Shown one piece after another: positions 45,509-53,076 of a DNA stretch of 53,076 nt. The stretch's first letter is position 1. Each line of letters opens with the position of its first letter. Origin of the DNA: Leptolyngbyaceae cyanobacterium (GTDB lineage: Bacteria; Cyanobacteriota; Cyanobacteriia; Cyanobacteriales; Aerosakkonemataceae); the NCBI GenBank assembly GCA_036703985.1, contig DATNQN010000132.1, forward strand, positions 1 to 53,076, read 5' to 3'. The notes under the pieces are model-generated. The model searched no databases, was not told the origin of the DNA, and saw only the letters and a list, made by a program, of their open reading frames with translations. Both the position numbers and the translations under genes were made by a program.

Positions 45509-46153
45509 TTACCGTTGGAATACCACTGAAAGATTATTAGCTGGCATCTTAATAGTCTCTAGCCATTTAAGGTCTTTTGCTTTAGCGGCTTCTATTACAT
45601 CATCCAAGTTTCGCACACCCCACTCTGAATTTTGACTTTGCAACATTTCATCAAAAGCTACATTACTTTCTGCCGTGTGCTTCCCTCCTTGCTTAAAAGG
45701 GCCATATAAATAAAGTATTCCCCCAAATGGAAGAATGCGAGATGCACCTGCCATCAATCCCAAACAAGCTGACCAAGGTGCGATATGAATCATATTGATG
45801 CTGACAATCGCCGTGATATCAGCCAGATACTTATTTTCAGGTTGATTTTTGATTTCTAAAGGCCAAATGGGAGAACGCACATCAAGGTCAAGCGGGGGGT
45901 AAAGATTTTCTGATGGAGAATGTTCTTGCCATACCAAGATACTTTCTCGCGATACGGAATCGGGGTCGGAAGGTAACCACTTGCGGGGAGAAAGGCGAGG
46001 GGCGAAAAAGACGGCGTGTTCGCCAGAACCGCTTGCTACTTCCAAAACAGTACCATTTTCAGGCAGTACCCATTGCAACACGCCTAAAATCGGTTCTCGG
46101 TTGCGTTGCGTTGCTGGGGCGTATTGTCGCCCATCGTTAGGTGTTGTCATCAT
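45509..46153 (-). CDS. DUF938 SAM-dependent methyltransferase-like protein
   Basis: 214 residues; two ATGs at 46153 and 46150 are possible starts. The protein fits the DUF938 family of class I methyltransferase-like proteins: an N-terminal RQYAPATQRNREPIL, the SAM-binding motif I VLEVASGSGEHAVFFA (about 36-51), and SINMIHIAPWSACLGLMAGA followed by GGILYLYGPFKQGGKHT. The substrate is unknown. The gene begins 22 bases after the end of the histidine phosphatase gene, so the two are likely one transcript. The length is normal for the family, with no sign of damage. Confidence 0.87.
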   Translation of the reverse strand: MMTTPNDGRQYAPATQRNREPILGVLQWVLPENGTVLEVASGSGEHAVFFAPRLSPRKWLPSDPDSVSRESILVWQEHSPSENLYPPLDLDVRSPIWPLEIKNQPENKYLADITAIVSINMIHIAPWSACLGLMAGASRILPFGGILYLYGPFKQGGKHTAESNVAFDEMLQSQNSEWGVRNLDDVIEAAKAKDLKWLETIKMPANNLSVVFQR

Positions 46154-46175
46154 ATTTTTGTGAGGGTTGTTTTAA

Positions 46176-46787
46176 TTAAATAGTGCGATCGCACCATTGC
46201 CGACAAAATAGTTGACCGTTTTGGTATTCTGCCAAAATAAAAGAAACGTTGTCTATAGGATGTTGTTCGGAAAATTCATAAGAAATATTAGAAAGCAGAT
46301 CGGGTAATACACATCGATACAGCCCACCGTGACCCACTAATAAAATTCCTTCTTTGCGATCGCCAAAATTAACGGTTAATTCTGCTAAAAAAGGAACGAA
46401 TCGGTCTAATAAATCTTGAAAACTTTCTCCTTCTGGTAAACGGCGCTGTTTATCTTGCTGCCATAACCAAACGCGAACCACTTCTTTATAAGCTTGCCAT
46501 CCTTCAGGGTCGCTAGTCCCTTCATAAATTCCCACGTCAAATTCTCTGAGGGCATCAGTAATCGTAATTTCTAAATTAAATGCTGATGCTAAGATTTCGC
46601 TGGTTTGTTGCGCTCTTAATAAAGGACTAGAATAAAGCTTGATAAAAGTTTTATCTTTTAATTGCCGTGCGAGTGCGATCGCTTGAGATTTGCCTTTAGG
46701 GGTCAGTGGATGTTTGATTCCTCGATTGGAAAATTCCCCTAATAGATTAGCAACGCTTTCTCCATGCCTAACAAAGAATAATTGCAT
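46176..46787 (-). CDS. histidine phosphatase (phosphoglycerate mutase-like)
   Basis: 203 residues; the ATG at 46787 has GGAGGG about 9 bases upstream. It has the RHGE motif (Arg7, His8 as phospho-acceptor), LYSSPLLRAQQTSEIL, the acid/base region REFDVGIYEG and the second histidine LLVGHGG (His153). This is the histidine phosphatase superfamily, branch 1. The substrate may be a sugar phosphate or other small phosphoester and cannot be read from sequence. The downstream methyltransferase-like gene is probably in the same operon. Cytoplasmic. Confidence 0.9.
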   Translation of the reverse strand: MQLFFVRHGESVANLLGEFSNRGIKHPLTPKGKSQAIALARQLKDKTFIKLYSSPLLRAQQTSEILASAFNLEITITDALREFDVGIYEGTSDPEGWQAYKEVVRVWLWQQDKQRRLPEGESFQDLLDRFVPFLAELTVNFGDRKEGILLVGHGGLYRCVLPDLLSNISYEFSEQHPIDNVSFILAEYQNGQLFCRQWCDRTI

Positions 46788-47217
46788 AAAAAATTTCCCT
46801 CCTTTGTCCAGCTAATTTATAGCCATCCTATTTGAGTAATGAACCCCACCCTAGCCCTCCCCTTACCAAGGGGAGGGTTGGGAGGGGTCTAGTTGTTCGC
46901 AATTCATTTAGGATTGCTATATAAGGTGACTGTATAGAAAAAGTTTAATCTAAGTTTCTTTGTCTACAACCGAAAGAAATAATTTTTTGCACCAAATAGT
47001 AAGCGATTCATCGAAAAATGACTTATTCGCTGAATTTATTTCTTTAGGAAGATGGAATAAATATTTATATTTTTAATCTAGTAAATTAGATAAGTACGAA
47101 AAATTATGATACACCACTTTATTAATTAACAGATTTTTAGCAAAACTATCGAGCAACTTTTGGCGTCGATGACGTTAAATCACATATCAATTTCCATTCT
47201 TAACCCAGTAAATATTT
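46788..47217. other. 430-base divergent intergenic region
   Basis: The spacer between the histidine phosphatase (minus) and GAF protein (plus). Apart from the foldback repeat at 46841-46923 it is AT-rich and unremarkable; no ORF or RNA gene was seen. Confidence 0.5.
46841..46923 (-). repeat. dispersed foldback repeat, copy 2
   Basis: This is the reverse-orientation copy of the element at 16035-16110. On the minus strand it reads CTAAATGAATTGCGAACAAC followed by a C-rich arm, CCCTCCCCTTGGTAAGGGG and a G-rich arm. The hairpin arms here carry several mismatches (GTTGGG in place of GCTAGGG), so this copy has diverged. It lies in the spacer upstream of the histidine phosphatase. Confidence 0.75.
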
Positions 47218-47775
47218 ATGACAGAGCGAAATTTGCCAGAGGTTTTGGAAAAAGTTTTCAGGGATAACACTACACCAGATGCGGTGTTTGCTGCTTTATT
47301 ACCAGCATTGGGTGAAGTTTTAAAATGCGATCGCGTTTTTCTTTACCTGCATCATCCAGAAACCAGCTTCGGTCAAATTCCTTCAGAAACCAGCTTCGGT
47401 CAAATTCCTTACTGCTGGCGTCGCAGTCCGGAATATCCGGATATGACTGAACCGGAATGGAAAAAAGACCCGGAATCTTTACCCCAAGAAGACCCATTAT
47501 TTGCCGCCGCTTTGCGTGCAGAACCTTCGATCTTTGTTGAAGATATTGAAACGGCTAGCCCCACTGTTCTGAACAAAGAATACGAACGCAAAAACTTCGG
47601 ACATCGAGCCTTAATTCACGCTCACTTACGTCAGGATAATTCCCTCTGGGGGATTTTGCAACCCTGTGTTTTTGGGGAACCGAGAGTTTGGACGGATCGC
47701 GATCGCTTTGTCATCGATCGCGTAGTAGAAAAAATTACCCCAATGGCTGTAACTTACGTAAAAAAGTTTAATTAA
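47218..47775 (+). CDS. GAF domain protein
   Basis: 185 residues, ATG at 47218. A single GAF domain spans nearly the whole protein (TPDAVFAALLPALGEVLKCD, DRVFLYLHHP, LIHAHLRQDNSLWGILQPCV, WTDRDRFVIDRVVEKITPMA). There is no output domain, membrane helix or bilin-lyase motif, so it may be a small sensor, a chromophore or ligand carrier, or a regulator of another protein. Residues 47-64 contain the perfect octapeptide repeat ETSFGQIP, caused by a 27-bp tandem duplication in a loop of the domain. It is isolated, with no same-strand neighbour nearby. Single-GAF proteins of this size are common in cyanobacteria. Confidence 0.82.
   Translation: MTERNLPEVLEKVFRDNTTPDAVFAALLPALGEVLKCDRVFLYLHHPETSFGQIPSETSFGQIPYCWRRSPEYPDMTEPEWKKDPESLPQEDPLFAAALRAEPSIFVEDIETASPTVLNKEYERKNFGHRALIHAHLRQDNSLWGILQPCVFGEPRVWTDRDRFVIDRVVEKITPMAVTYVKKFN
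47357..47410 (+). repeat. perfect 27-bp tandem duplication in GAF gene
   Basis: Bases 47357-47383 are repeated exactly at 47384-47410, starting CAGAAACCAGCTTCGGTC. The unit is a multiple of three, so the frame is kept and nine residues are added. The absence of any mismatch suggests a recent event. Confidence 0.9.
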
Positions 47776-48023
47776 TCGCGATCGTTCTCCTACCGAGACA
47801 GTTGCAATAAAGTAGAATTCAGCAGTTAAAAAAAATTTTTTCAGCTACTAACCTAAGAGACTAAGCGAAAGAAAATCAATTCGCGTTCGGTTTTGCCTTT
47901 CCTTTTCCCTTATTTAAGATACCCATACCTATTTTGGGTTAATCGTCAACAAAATATTAGCTTACCACCTTTTTTTAAAAACGAAGTATAATCATTTTTA
48001 TCAAATTTAAAGAGGAAATGGTA

Positions 48024-48287
48024 TTACTTATTTCGATAAATAGTTGCCAAACAAGTGACGGTTCCGCAACTAAGCAAACTAATCAAATTCCCATACATTA
48101 AAATATAGTCATCTTGGTAATATCCGTAAAGCACGCCATTAAGTTGAATCAGGTTAAATCCGAAAAAAGTAACCAATGATATATTTTTAGCACTTTTCGT
48201 TTCAAGAATTCTAAGTGCTTGAGGAATAAACAAGCTAGCATTGAAGATAAAACCTAGTCCGAAAAAGAACGTCACTATTTCTTGCAT
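48024..48287 (-). CDS. SemiSWEET-like PQ-loop sugar transporter
   Basis: 87 residues from the ATG at 48287 (a TTG at 48308 would add seven residues; the ATG fits the family length). Three transmembrane helices: FFFGLGFIFNASLFIPQ, ISLVTFFGFNLIQLNGVLYG and ILMYGNLISLLSCGTVTCLA. The PQ-loop signature is FIPQALRILETKSAKNISL. Bacterial SemiSWEETs dimerise to move sugars down their gradient across the inner membrane. The substrate cannot be told. The gene is downstream of and on the same strand as the ABC transporter, with an 82-base gap, and could share its transcript, but a link in function is not shown. Confidence 0.75.
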   Translation of the reverse strand: MQEIVTFFFGLGFIFNASLFIPQALRILETKSAKNISLVTFFGFNLIQLNGVLYGYYQDDYILMYGNLISLLSCGTVTCLATIYRNK

Positions 48288-48369
48288 AGATAACAGGATT
48301 CTTACCAAATAGCATTGCCAACTATGCTAAATGCCAGGAAAACCGATTTGCTTCTCTATAAAGTAGGAT

Positions 48370-50211
48370 TTATTGATATCCGGCTGCCTGGATTGAAAAA
48401 AGCTTTTGATAAATCCCCTTTGCTGCCAACAACTCAGCGTGAGTTCCTTCTTCTACAATAGTTCCCCCTTCCAATACTACAATTTTGTCAGCCATTCGCA
48501 CGGTAGAAAAACGATGGGAAATCAAAACAACCATCTGATTTTGAGTTAGTTGCGATAAGCGATCGAAAATCTCTGCTTCTCCCATCGCATCCATCGCTGC
48601 CGTTGGTTCATCTAGCACTAAAATATCGGCCTCATTTCGCATAAATGCCCGTGACAGAGCAATTTTTTGCCACTGTCCCCCAGAAAGTTCAACTCCTCCT
48701 TTAAACCAACGCCCTAACTGAGTAAAAAAACCAGCAGGCATGGATTCAATAAAAGGTTTAGATTGACCTTTTTTAGCAGCAATTTCCCAACGTTCTACAT
48801 TTTCTAAATGCTTTACATCGCCAACGCCTACATTTTCGCCCACCGTAAAGTGATAACGCACGAAATCTTGAAAGATTACACTAATTCGAGAATGCAATAA
48901 GGAAAGATCCCATAATTCTAAATCTAATCCATCTAACAAAATACGTCCCTTTGAAGGTACGTACAATCTAGTTAAAAGTTTAATTAAAGTGGTTTTTCCA
49001 GAACCGTTTCCCCCTACTATTGCCAGTTTTTCTCCCGGTTTAAGATGTAATGAAACTCCTTGTAAAGCAGGTTTATTGCTACCGGGATAAGCAAAATAAA
49101 CATTCTCAAATCGCACCCCATCATTGGGAATTAAACCTTGAGTAGCTTTGCCTTGAGGTTGAGGAATTTCTTGTTCTAGGAATTCGTAAAGATTAGATAG
49201 ATATAGGTTATCTTCATACATTCCCCCAATGGAAGTAAGGGCAGAGGAAAAGGTAGATTGTCCTTGCTGGAATACCATTAAGTACATCGTCATTTCCCCA
49301 AGGGTGATCCGATTTGCGATCGCTTCCAGTACAATCCAACCATAAGCAGCATAAAACGCCCCCGTACTCAATAGTCCCAGCAGATAGCCCCAAATTCCCC
49401 GTTTAATCGTTAAATTGCGGTCTTCAGCATATAATCGAGTAAAAATATCCCGATATCGTTGCAGCAACATTGACCCCAATTGGTACAGCTTCACCTCTTT
49501 GGCGTAATCTTCCCTAGCAATCAAAGTTTCCAAATAAGTTTGCTGTCTAGTCTCTGGAGAACGCCAGCGAAACAAGCGAAACGCGGCTTCTGCAAAGCGA
49601 GTTTCCGCAATAAAAGCCGGTACGGAAGAAAAAGCTAATACTGCTACTGCCCAGATCGACAATTGCCACAACAAACCGCTGTAAGCAATCAAAGAAAGAC
49701 CATCTTGAACTAACTTAAAAGTGCGGTTTACTAAACTTAAAGGACGACTCGATGCTTCTCGTCTTGCCGTATTTATTTTGTCATAAAATTCGGAATCTTC
49801 AAAATGAGTAAGTTCGAGGGTAAGCGCTTTTTCTAAAATCAGTACGTTAACTTTTTGGCCTAATTGAACTCTCAGCAAAGATTGACAAATAGCCAGACTT
49901 CTTTGAGTGCCTGTCAATAAAATGACTAGGAAAGCTTCTATTCCCACATAAAATAAAGCTAACCACCGTGCATTTGCCAATCCAGATTGGGAAGCATTCA
50001 CCACCGCATCCACAATTAATTTGCCGACATAAGCAACTGCTGCTGGTAACAAACCAGCCATCAATGTGAAAATAGCAAATAAAATTGTCAGGGTGCGATT
50101 GGTAGCCCAAACTAACCTAATAGCGCGAATGTTGTATTGGAATAAAGAAAGAGATTGGCGTAAACGTTGCCAAAAATCTTTTGGAGAATTATCTTTGATT
50201 TGACGACTCAT
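48370..50211 (-). CDS. ABC exporter, fused membrane and ATPase domains
   Basis: 613 residues from the ATG at 50211 (an in-frame TTG at 50232 is less likely). The N-terminal type I exporter membrane domain has about six helices (AIFTLMAGLLPAAVAYVGKL, ALFYVGIEAFLVILLTG, LSIWAVAVLAFSSVPAFI and others). The ATPase has Walker A GGNGSGKTT, signature LSGGQWQK, Walker B ILVLDEPTAAMD and H-loop ISHRF. It works as a homodimer or with a partner to export a lipid, peptide or drug-like compound; the substrate is unknown. There is no peptidase or precursor peptide gene nearby. A single complete half-transporter, of normal length. Confidence 0.9.
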   Translation of the reverse strand: MSRQIKDNSPKDFWQRLRQSLSLFQYNIRAIRLVWATNRTLTILFAIFTLMAGLLPAAVAYVGKLIVDAVVNASQSGLANARWLALFYVGIEAFLVILLTGTQRSLAICQSLLRVQLGQKVNVLILEKALTLELTHFEDSEFYDKINTARREASSRPLSLVNRTFKLVQDGLSLIAYSGLLWQLSIWAVAVLAFSSVPAFIAETRFAEAAFRLFRWRSPETRQQTYLETLIAREDYAKEVKLYQLGSMLLQRYRDIFTRLYAEDRNLTIKRGIWGYLLGLLSTGAFYAAYGWIVLEAIANRITLGEMTMYLMVFQQGQSTFSSALTSIGGMYEDNLYLSNLYEFLEQEIPQPQGKATQGLIPNDGVRFENVYFAYPGSNKPALQGVSLHLKPGEKLAIVGGNGSGKTTLIKLLTRLYVPSKGRILLDGLDLELWDLSLLHSRISVIFQDFVRYHFTVGENVGVGDVKHLENVERWEIAAKKGQSKPFIESMPAGFFTQLGRWFKGGVELSGGQWQKIALSRAFMRNEADILVLDEPTAAMDAMGEAEIFDRLSQLTQNQMVVLISHRFSTVRMADKIVVLEGGTIVEEGTHAELLAAKGIYQKLFSIQAAGYQ

Positions 50212-50308
50212 ATTCTTATTTTTAACAAACAAATCTACTGTTAGCTAGATACGAAGAGCGACTCGAATTTGGCATATTGACTGAAAAAAGCACGAAGAGC
50301 GATTAATT

Positions 50309-50836
50309 ATGGGACTTTTAGACCAAATTTTGAGTGCTGTGAATAATTCTGACCAGCAAGCTAGTTCCGGTCAGCTTGCTAGCATTCTCAGCACTGTCCA
50401 GCAGTTGAGCGATAGCTACGGCACAAATCCCTCAAACGTACAATCTGCGATGTCTATCGTGGGAAATTTCGTTCGTTCTGCCTTGCAGCAAAAGCAAGCT
50501 ACTGAAGGTTACGAACAGGCGCAGGGTATTGTCAATCACTATGGCGGTACTTATCCTAACCCGCAAGCTGTGGATGCTTTGTTCGGCTCTTCTCAAGTAC
50601 AGCAAATCGTTCAGGCTGTCGCCCAGAGAACTGGTTTAGATGCCAATACGATTCGAGGTATGCTACCTATCTTGGTTCCTTTGGTATTAAATTTACTGCA
50701 AACTGGCACGAATTCTCAAAATCCTCAGCAAGGAGGGAATCCCGTATTGAGTACGTTTTTAGATGCTGATGGCGATGGCGATGTAGATATTGCCGATGCC
50801 ATGATGATGGCGGGTCGTTATTTAACTCAAAGGTAA
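50309..50836 (+). CDS. DUF937 protein with dockerin-like calcium loop
   Basis: 175 residues, ATG at 50309. The body (1-135) fits DUF937: MGLLDQILSAVNN, a long amphipathic middle with HYGGTYPNPQAVDALFGSSQ, and a hydrophobic MLPILVPLVLNLLQTG. After a Gln/Asn/Gly linker the end (about 148-173) reads FLDADGDGDVDIADAMMMAG, a single D-x-D-x-D-G-x-x-D calcium loop with a following helix, as in half of a type I dockerin. Function unknown; no signal peptide. The gene diverges from the ABC exporter across 97 bases. Two copies of ACGAAGAGCGA (50251-50261, 50292-50302) lie in that spacer and could be a regulatory direct repeat. Confidence 0.8.
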   Translation: MGLLDQILSAVNNSDQQASSGQLASILSTVQQLSDSYGTNPSNVQSAMSIVGNFVRSALQQKQATEGYEQAQGIVNHYGGTYPNPQAVDALFGSSQVQQIVQAVAQRTGLDANTIRGMLPILVPLVLNLLQTGTNSQNPQQGGNPVLSTFLDADGDGDVDIADAMMMAGRYLTQR

Positions 50837-50843
50837 ATCAAAA

Positions 50844-50880
50844 GACAGAATTCAGGATTAAAATAATTCTGAATTCTGTC
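50844..50880 (+). repeat. 12-bp inverted repeat after DUF937 gene
   Basis: GACAGAATTCAG (50844-50855) and CTGAATTCTGTC (50869-50880) pair perfectly; the interior ATTA/TAAT can extend the stem. It starts 7 bases after the stop codon. There is no T-run, so it could be an RNA-stabilising hairpin or another GAATTC-type spacer repeat related to 13722 and 40548. Confidence 0.6.
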
Positions 50881-50951
50881 TCCTCAACAAAATATTCATT
50901 ATTTTCGGCATCAAAATAAACATAGAATTTTAGATCTTAGATTTTCAATTC

Positions 50952-50979
50952 AATCTAAAACCTAAAATCTAAAATCTAA
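50952..50979 (+). repeat. heptanucleotide tandem repeat (AATCTAA x4)
   Basis: Four head-to-tail heptamers, three AATCTAA and one AACCTAA, lie just downstream of a minus-strand gene end. This is the form of the short tandemly repeated repetitive (STRR) heptamers known from cyanobacteria. Confidence 0.7.
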
Positions 50980-50981
50980 AA

Positions 50982-51866
50982 TTACCAATGGGCTTGTGGC
51001 CCAGCCCAACTATGTTTCACCTGATTACCAAAAACGATCGGTTGGTCTTTTTTAGTTGCCACCACAGTACGACCGCCAAAATTAACTGCCCATAAAGGTG
51101 GTGTTTCGTCGCCTAATTCCCCAGCCCGAAAAATTACTTGGTCGGATTTAACTTGGCTCCAACCTAACAATACGGCATTACTGTACTTAATTTTGCCAGG
51201 AGCGATCGTCCTGGCGCGATTTTGTTGCCGATCCCAAACAACCGCGTAGTCAGAAGCATCCGAGGTGTTGAACAAGCCCTCAAATTGACGTCCTAATAAG
51301 CGATCGCCATTTGATGACCAAGACACTGGAATTAAGATGGAAATTACCCCTGGTTTATCTCCAGGTTCATTTCTTTTCAAAGGATTATTTGCTAAGGGAG
51401 AACTAGCGTTTACTACCCGCAATCTACCTGTAGAAAGATCTTCTACAAACATTACGCTACTAACGCGACTGCGGTACATATCCCGCTGTACTTGGATTTG
51501 GATGCGGCTGTAAGCCGCATACTTCCCATCTGGGGACACCAACGATGGAGTGCGATAGAAACGGACTCCCGAACCTTGAGTTAAACTGACTTCATCTTGA
51601 GTATCTACAATCCAATTCCAAGGAATCGGATGGGGGCTGTTTAGGGGGTCAGTTTGTCCCGATTCTACGCTAGCAGAAGCATTTGCCGGCACTGCGATCG
51701 CTTTTTGGAAACGCTGGCTGACTGTCGCTCGAACTTTTTGTGACTTTTTCGCCACCGCCGATGAGTCTAGAGCAACTATTGACGAAATGAGGAGTAGGAT
51801 CACTGCCAAGGTTAGCTGGTATGGCTTGACAGATAACCATTTACGAAGTAACGGGTATTGCAGCAT
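50982..51866 (-). CDS. conserved exported protein of unknown function
   Basis: 294 residues, ATG at 51866. An N-terminal hydrophobic helix (about 17-38, YQLTLAVILLLISSIVALDS) acts as a signal or anchor. The rest is predicted beta-rich, with blade-like pieces: RFYRTPSLVSPDGKYAAYSR, SSVMFVEDLSTGRLRVV, ISILIPVSWSSNGDRLLGRQ and DYAVVWDRQQNRARTI. The SPDGKYAAYS and SWSSNGDRLL segments are like TolB/WD40-type propeller strands, so a small periplasmic propeller is plausible. I do not recognise a named family. It diverges from the OmpA-domain gene. No ribosome site is obvious. It looks intact. Confidence 0.72.
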   Translation of the reverse strand: MLQYPLLRKWLSVKPYQLTLAVILLLISSIVALDSSAVAKKSQKVRATVSQRFQKAIAVPANASASVESGQTDPLNSPHPIPWNWIVDTQDEVSLTQGSGVRFYRTPSLVSPDGKYAAYSRIQIQVQRDMYRSRVSSVMFVEDLSTGRLRVVNASSPLANNPLKRNEPGDKPGVISILIPVSWSSNGDRLLGRQFEGLFNTSDASDYAVVWDRQQNRARTIAPGKIKYSNAVLLGWSQVKSDQVIFRAGELGDETPPLWAVNFGGRTVVATKKDQPIVFGNQVKHSWAGPQAHW

Positions 51867-52119
51867 CTATAAGTCTCTACATAGTATTCCTAGTGTGAGG
51901 AGGAACACCCAAGGACTGCTTGAGCTTACTTATATCTATTTATATCAAGAGATTGATGTTTTAATTTGTCAATCTATTAATCTTCTTAAGATGATTCAAC
52001 AATTGTTTGCACAACTAAAAAAAATTAAACTTTAGATGGCAATCGTAACAAAGTCGAGATAATATCGCAAATGTTAAGTTAACTTGATGTTTGAAGAGTG
52101 TTGGGATGAGGAAAGGTAA

Positions 52120-53001
52120 GTGAAGGAACATTCCGATGGATCTGGCTCTAAAGGTCGATTTTTACTGGTTTTTATCTTCCGATTGCTTCTTTTATTGGTA
52201 GGAGGCACCTTAGCAGCCTTAGGGGGAGTTGCGATCGCGATCGTTCGTCCAGATCGCAGCCCGGAAAAACCCTTAGTAGCAAAAATATTACCTCTACCGG
52301 GAGATGCTAAAAATCTCTTAAATCTTCTCGATAATTCTCCTACCGAACCAGCAAAACCTCAGTTAGAAGGAAAAGTAATTCCTCCACCAGCCAAACTGAC
52401 CCCACAGCAAAAACAAAAATTGGAAACAGACTTAAATCAACTACAAACACAGTTGAAAAACTTGCGCGATCGCACCACTACGATCGAAAAACAACTCGGT
52501 AGCGACAATTCCAACGAAGCATTAGAAACTCGCCTAGAAGTGATATCCCAGCAACTCAAACCAACCGCTCAAGCCAAACCAGCGAAAAACTCCCCACCAG
52601 TCCGATCGGCATCTCAAATCGCCTATTCCTCCACGCCCCTGATTCCCTCAGATACCCTCACCGCTATACTCCCCGCAGATGCTTTGTTCCAAGATAACGA
52701 AGCCGTAATGTTCCCAGAAGCACGCTTAGTTTTAGATAGACTAGTGTCCGAATTGCAAAAATATCCCAACTCAACAGTCCGCATCGCCGTTCATACCGAT
52801 GGCGCTGGAGAACTAGAAAATAACCGAATACTATCTTTTCGACGCGCCGAAGCGGTCGGTCAATATTTATCTAGTCTCTTAGGCAATAAATATCACTGGG
52901 TAATTCTTGGATACGGAGAAACTCGCCAGATCGCTCCCAACGATACCCAAACCAATATGCAGCGCAACCGCCGCCTGGAAATCGCTGTCGAACCAAAATA
53001 A
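52120..53001 (+). CDS. OmpA-domain membrane protein
   Basis: 293 residues from a GTG at 52120, with AAAGG close upstream; a nearby ATG is out of frame. The single N-terminal transmembrane helix (about 14-46, FLLVFIFRLLLLLVGGTLAA) is followed by a Pro-rich stretch, a coiled coil (about 97-150, LTPQQKQKLETDLNQLQTQL and QLGSDNSNEALETRLEVISQ) and a C-terminal OmpA-like peptidoglycan-binding domain (about 190-290) with AVHTDGAGELENNRILSFRR, GYGETRQIAPN and NMQRNRRLEIAV. It should tie the inner membrane to peptidoglycan and resembles MotB/OmpA-type tethers, but no MotA-like partner is next to it. The dispersed repeat at 53001 follows its stop codon immediately. Confidence 0.85.
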   Translation: MKEHSDGSGSKGRFLLVFIFRLLLLLVGGTLAALGGVAIAIVRPDRSPEKPLVAKILPLPGDAKNLLNLLDNSPTEPAKPQLEGKVIPPPAKLTPQQKQKLETDLNQLQTQLKNLRDRTTTIEKQLGSDNSNEALETRLEVISQQLKPTAQAKPAKNSPPVRSASQIAYSSTPLIPSDTLTAILPADALFQDNEAVMFPEARLVLDRLVSELQKYPNSTVRIAVHTDGAGELENNRILSFRRAEAVGQYLSSLLGNKYHWVILGYGETRQIAPNDTQTNMQRNRRLEIAVEPK

Positions 53002-53043
53002 AGGATGAAGTTTGAAGGATAAAGGATGAAGGATAAAAATTAA
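53001..53043 (+). repeat. GGATGAAGTTTGAAGGAT dispersed repeat, copy 3
   Basis: Starting at the stop codon of the OmpA-domain gene, AAAGGATGAAGTTTGAAGG is identical to the start of the copy at the SulP gene end, and both copies finish in GAAGGATAAAAATTAA. Here the repeat abuts the stop without altering the protein. Confidence 0.75.
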
Positions 53044-53076
53044 ATAATTTACCCCTTTTTCCTTTCACCCTGCCCC

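Noticed and set aside
50952-50979. CRISPR array
   Set aside because: The repeat is a 7-mer without spacers; it fits an STRR tandem repeat. No other regularly spaced repeats or cas genes were found.

Overview
The window looks like chromosomal DNA of a filamentous, repeat-rich cyanobacterium. HIP1-type GCGATCGC octamers are scattered throughout. The families are typically cyanobacterial: CHAT/TPR proteases, CHASE2 receptors, DUF928 proteins, hemagglutinin-type secreted proteins, nSTAND-WD40 caspases and a kinase with seven PAS domains. The spacers carry short dispersed foldback repeats. No rRNA, tRNA, CRISPR array, transposase or phage structural gene was found. The genus cannot be fixed from the sequence alone.

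Bases 1-23774 form a surface-protein and signalling region. On the minus strand, in transcription order, lie two DUF928 exported proteins, a CHASE2 sensor histidine kinase, a TPR-CHAT protease, and a tandem row of hemagglutinin-type (TPS-domain) secreted proteins: three intact genes and two remnants. A second version follows on both strands: a sixth hemagglutinin-type gene and a second TPR-CHAT protease on plus, then a CHASE2 diguanylate cyclase and a third DUF928 protein on minus. The same four families therefore occur twice, with nearly the same CHASE2 receptor wired to a histidine kinase in one copy and to a GGDEF cyclase in the other. No TpsB/FhaC transporter is present. I infer a signal-controlled surface-protein system with CHAT proteases as processing or checkpoint enzymes.

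Bases 24056-26223 hold a SulP-type permease without its STAS domain and, on the opposite strand, a VanX-like D-Ala-D-Ala dipeptidase lipoprotein.

Bases 26958-38645 are a run of plus-strand genes: a GH24 endolysin-like lysozyme with a peptidoglycan-binding domain, an M15 peptidase with peptidoglycan-binding domains, a caspase-nSTAND-14xWD40 protein, a small unrecognised protein with a hydrophobic hairpin-like C-terminus, and two tandem caspases. This is the best candidate for an undescribed system: a caspase-controlled lysis or cell-death cassette. The functional link is inference from content and order.

Bases 38752-53076 are mostly ordinary: a membrane GTPase (DUF697 type), the seven-PAS/GAF histidine kinase, a DUF938 methyltransferase with a histidine phosphatase, a GAF protein, a SemiSWEET-like transporter, an ABC exporter, a DUF937 protein with a dockerin-like calcium loop, a conserved exported protein and an OmpA-domain membrane protein.

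A recurring oddity is that dispersed repeats have entered the ends of genes. They supply the stop codon of the SulP gene, the last codons of the second caspase and part of the N-terminus of one CHAT protease.
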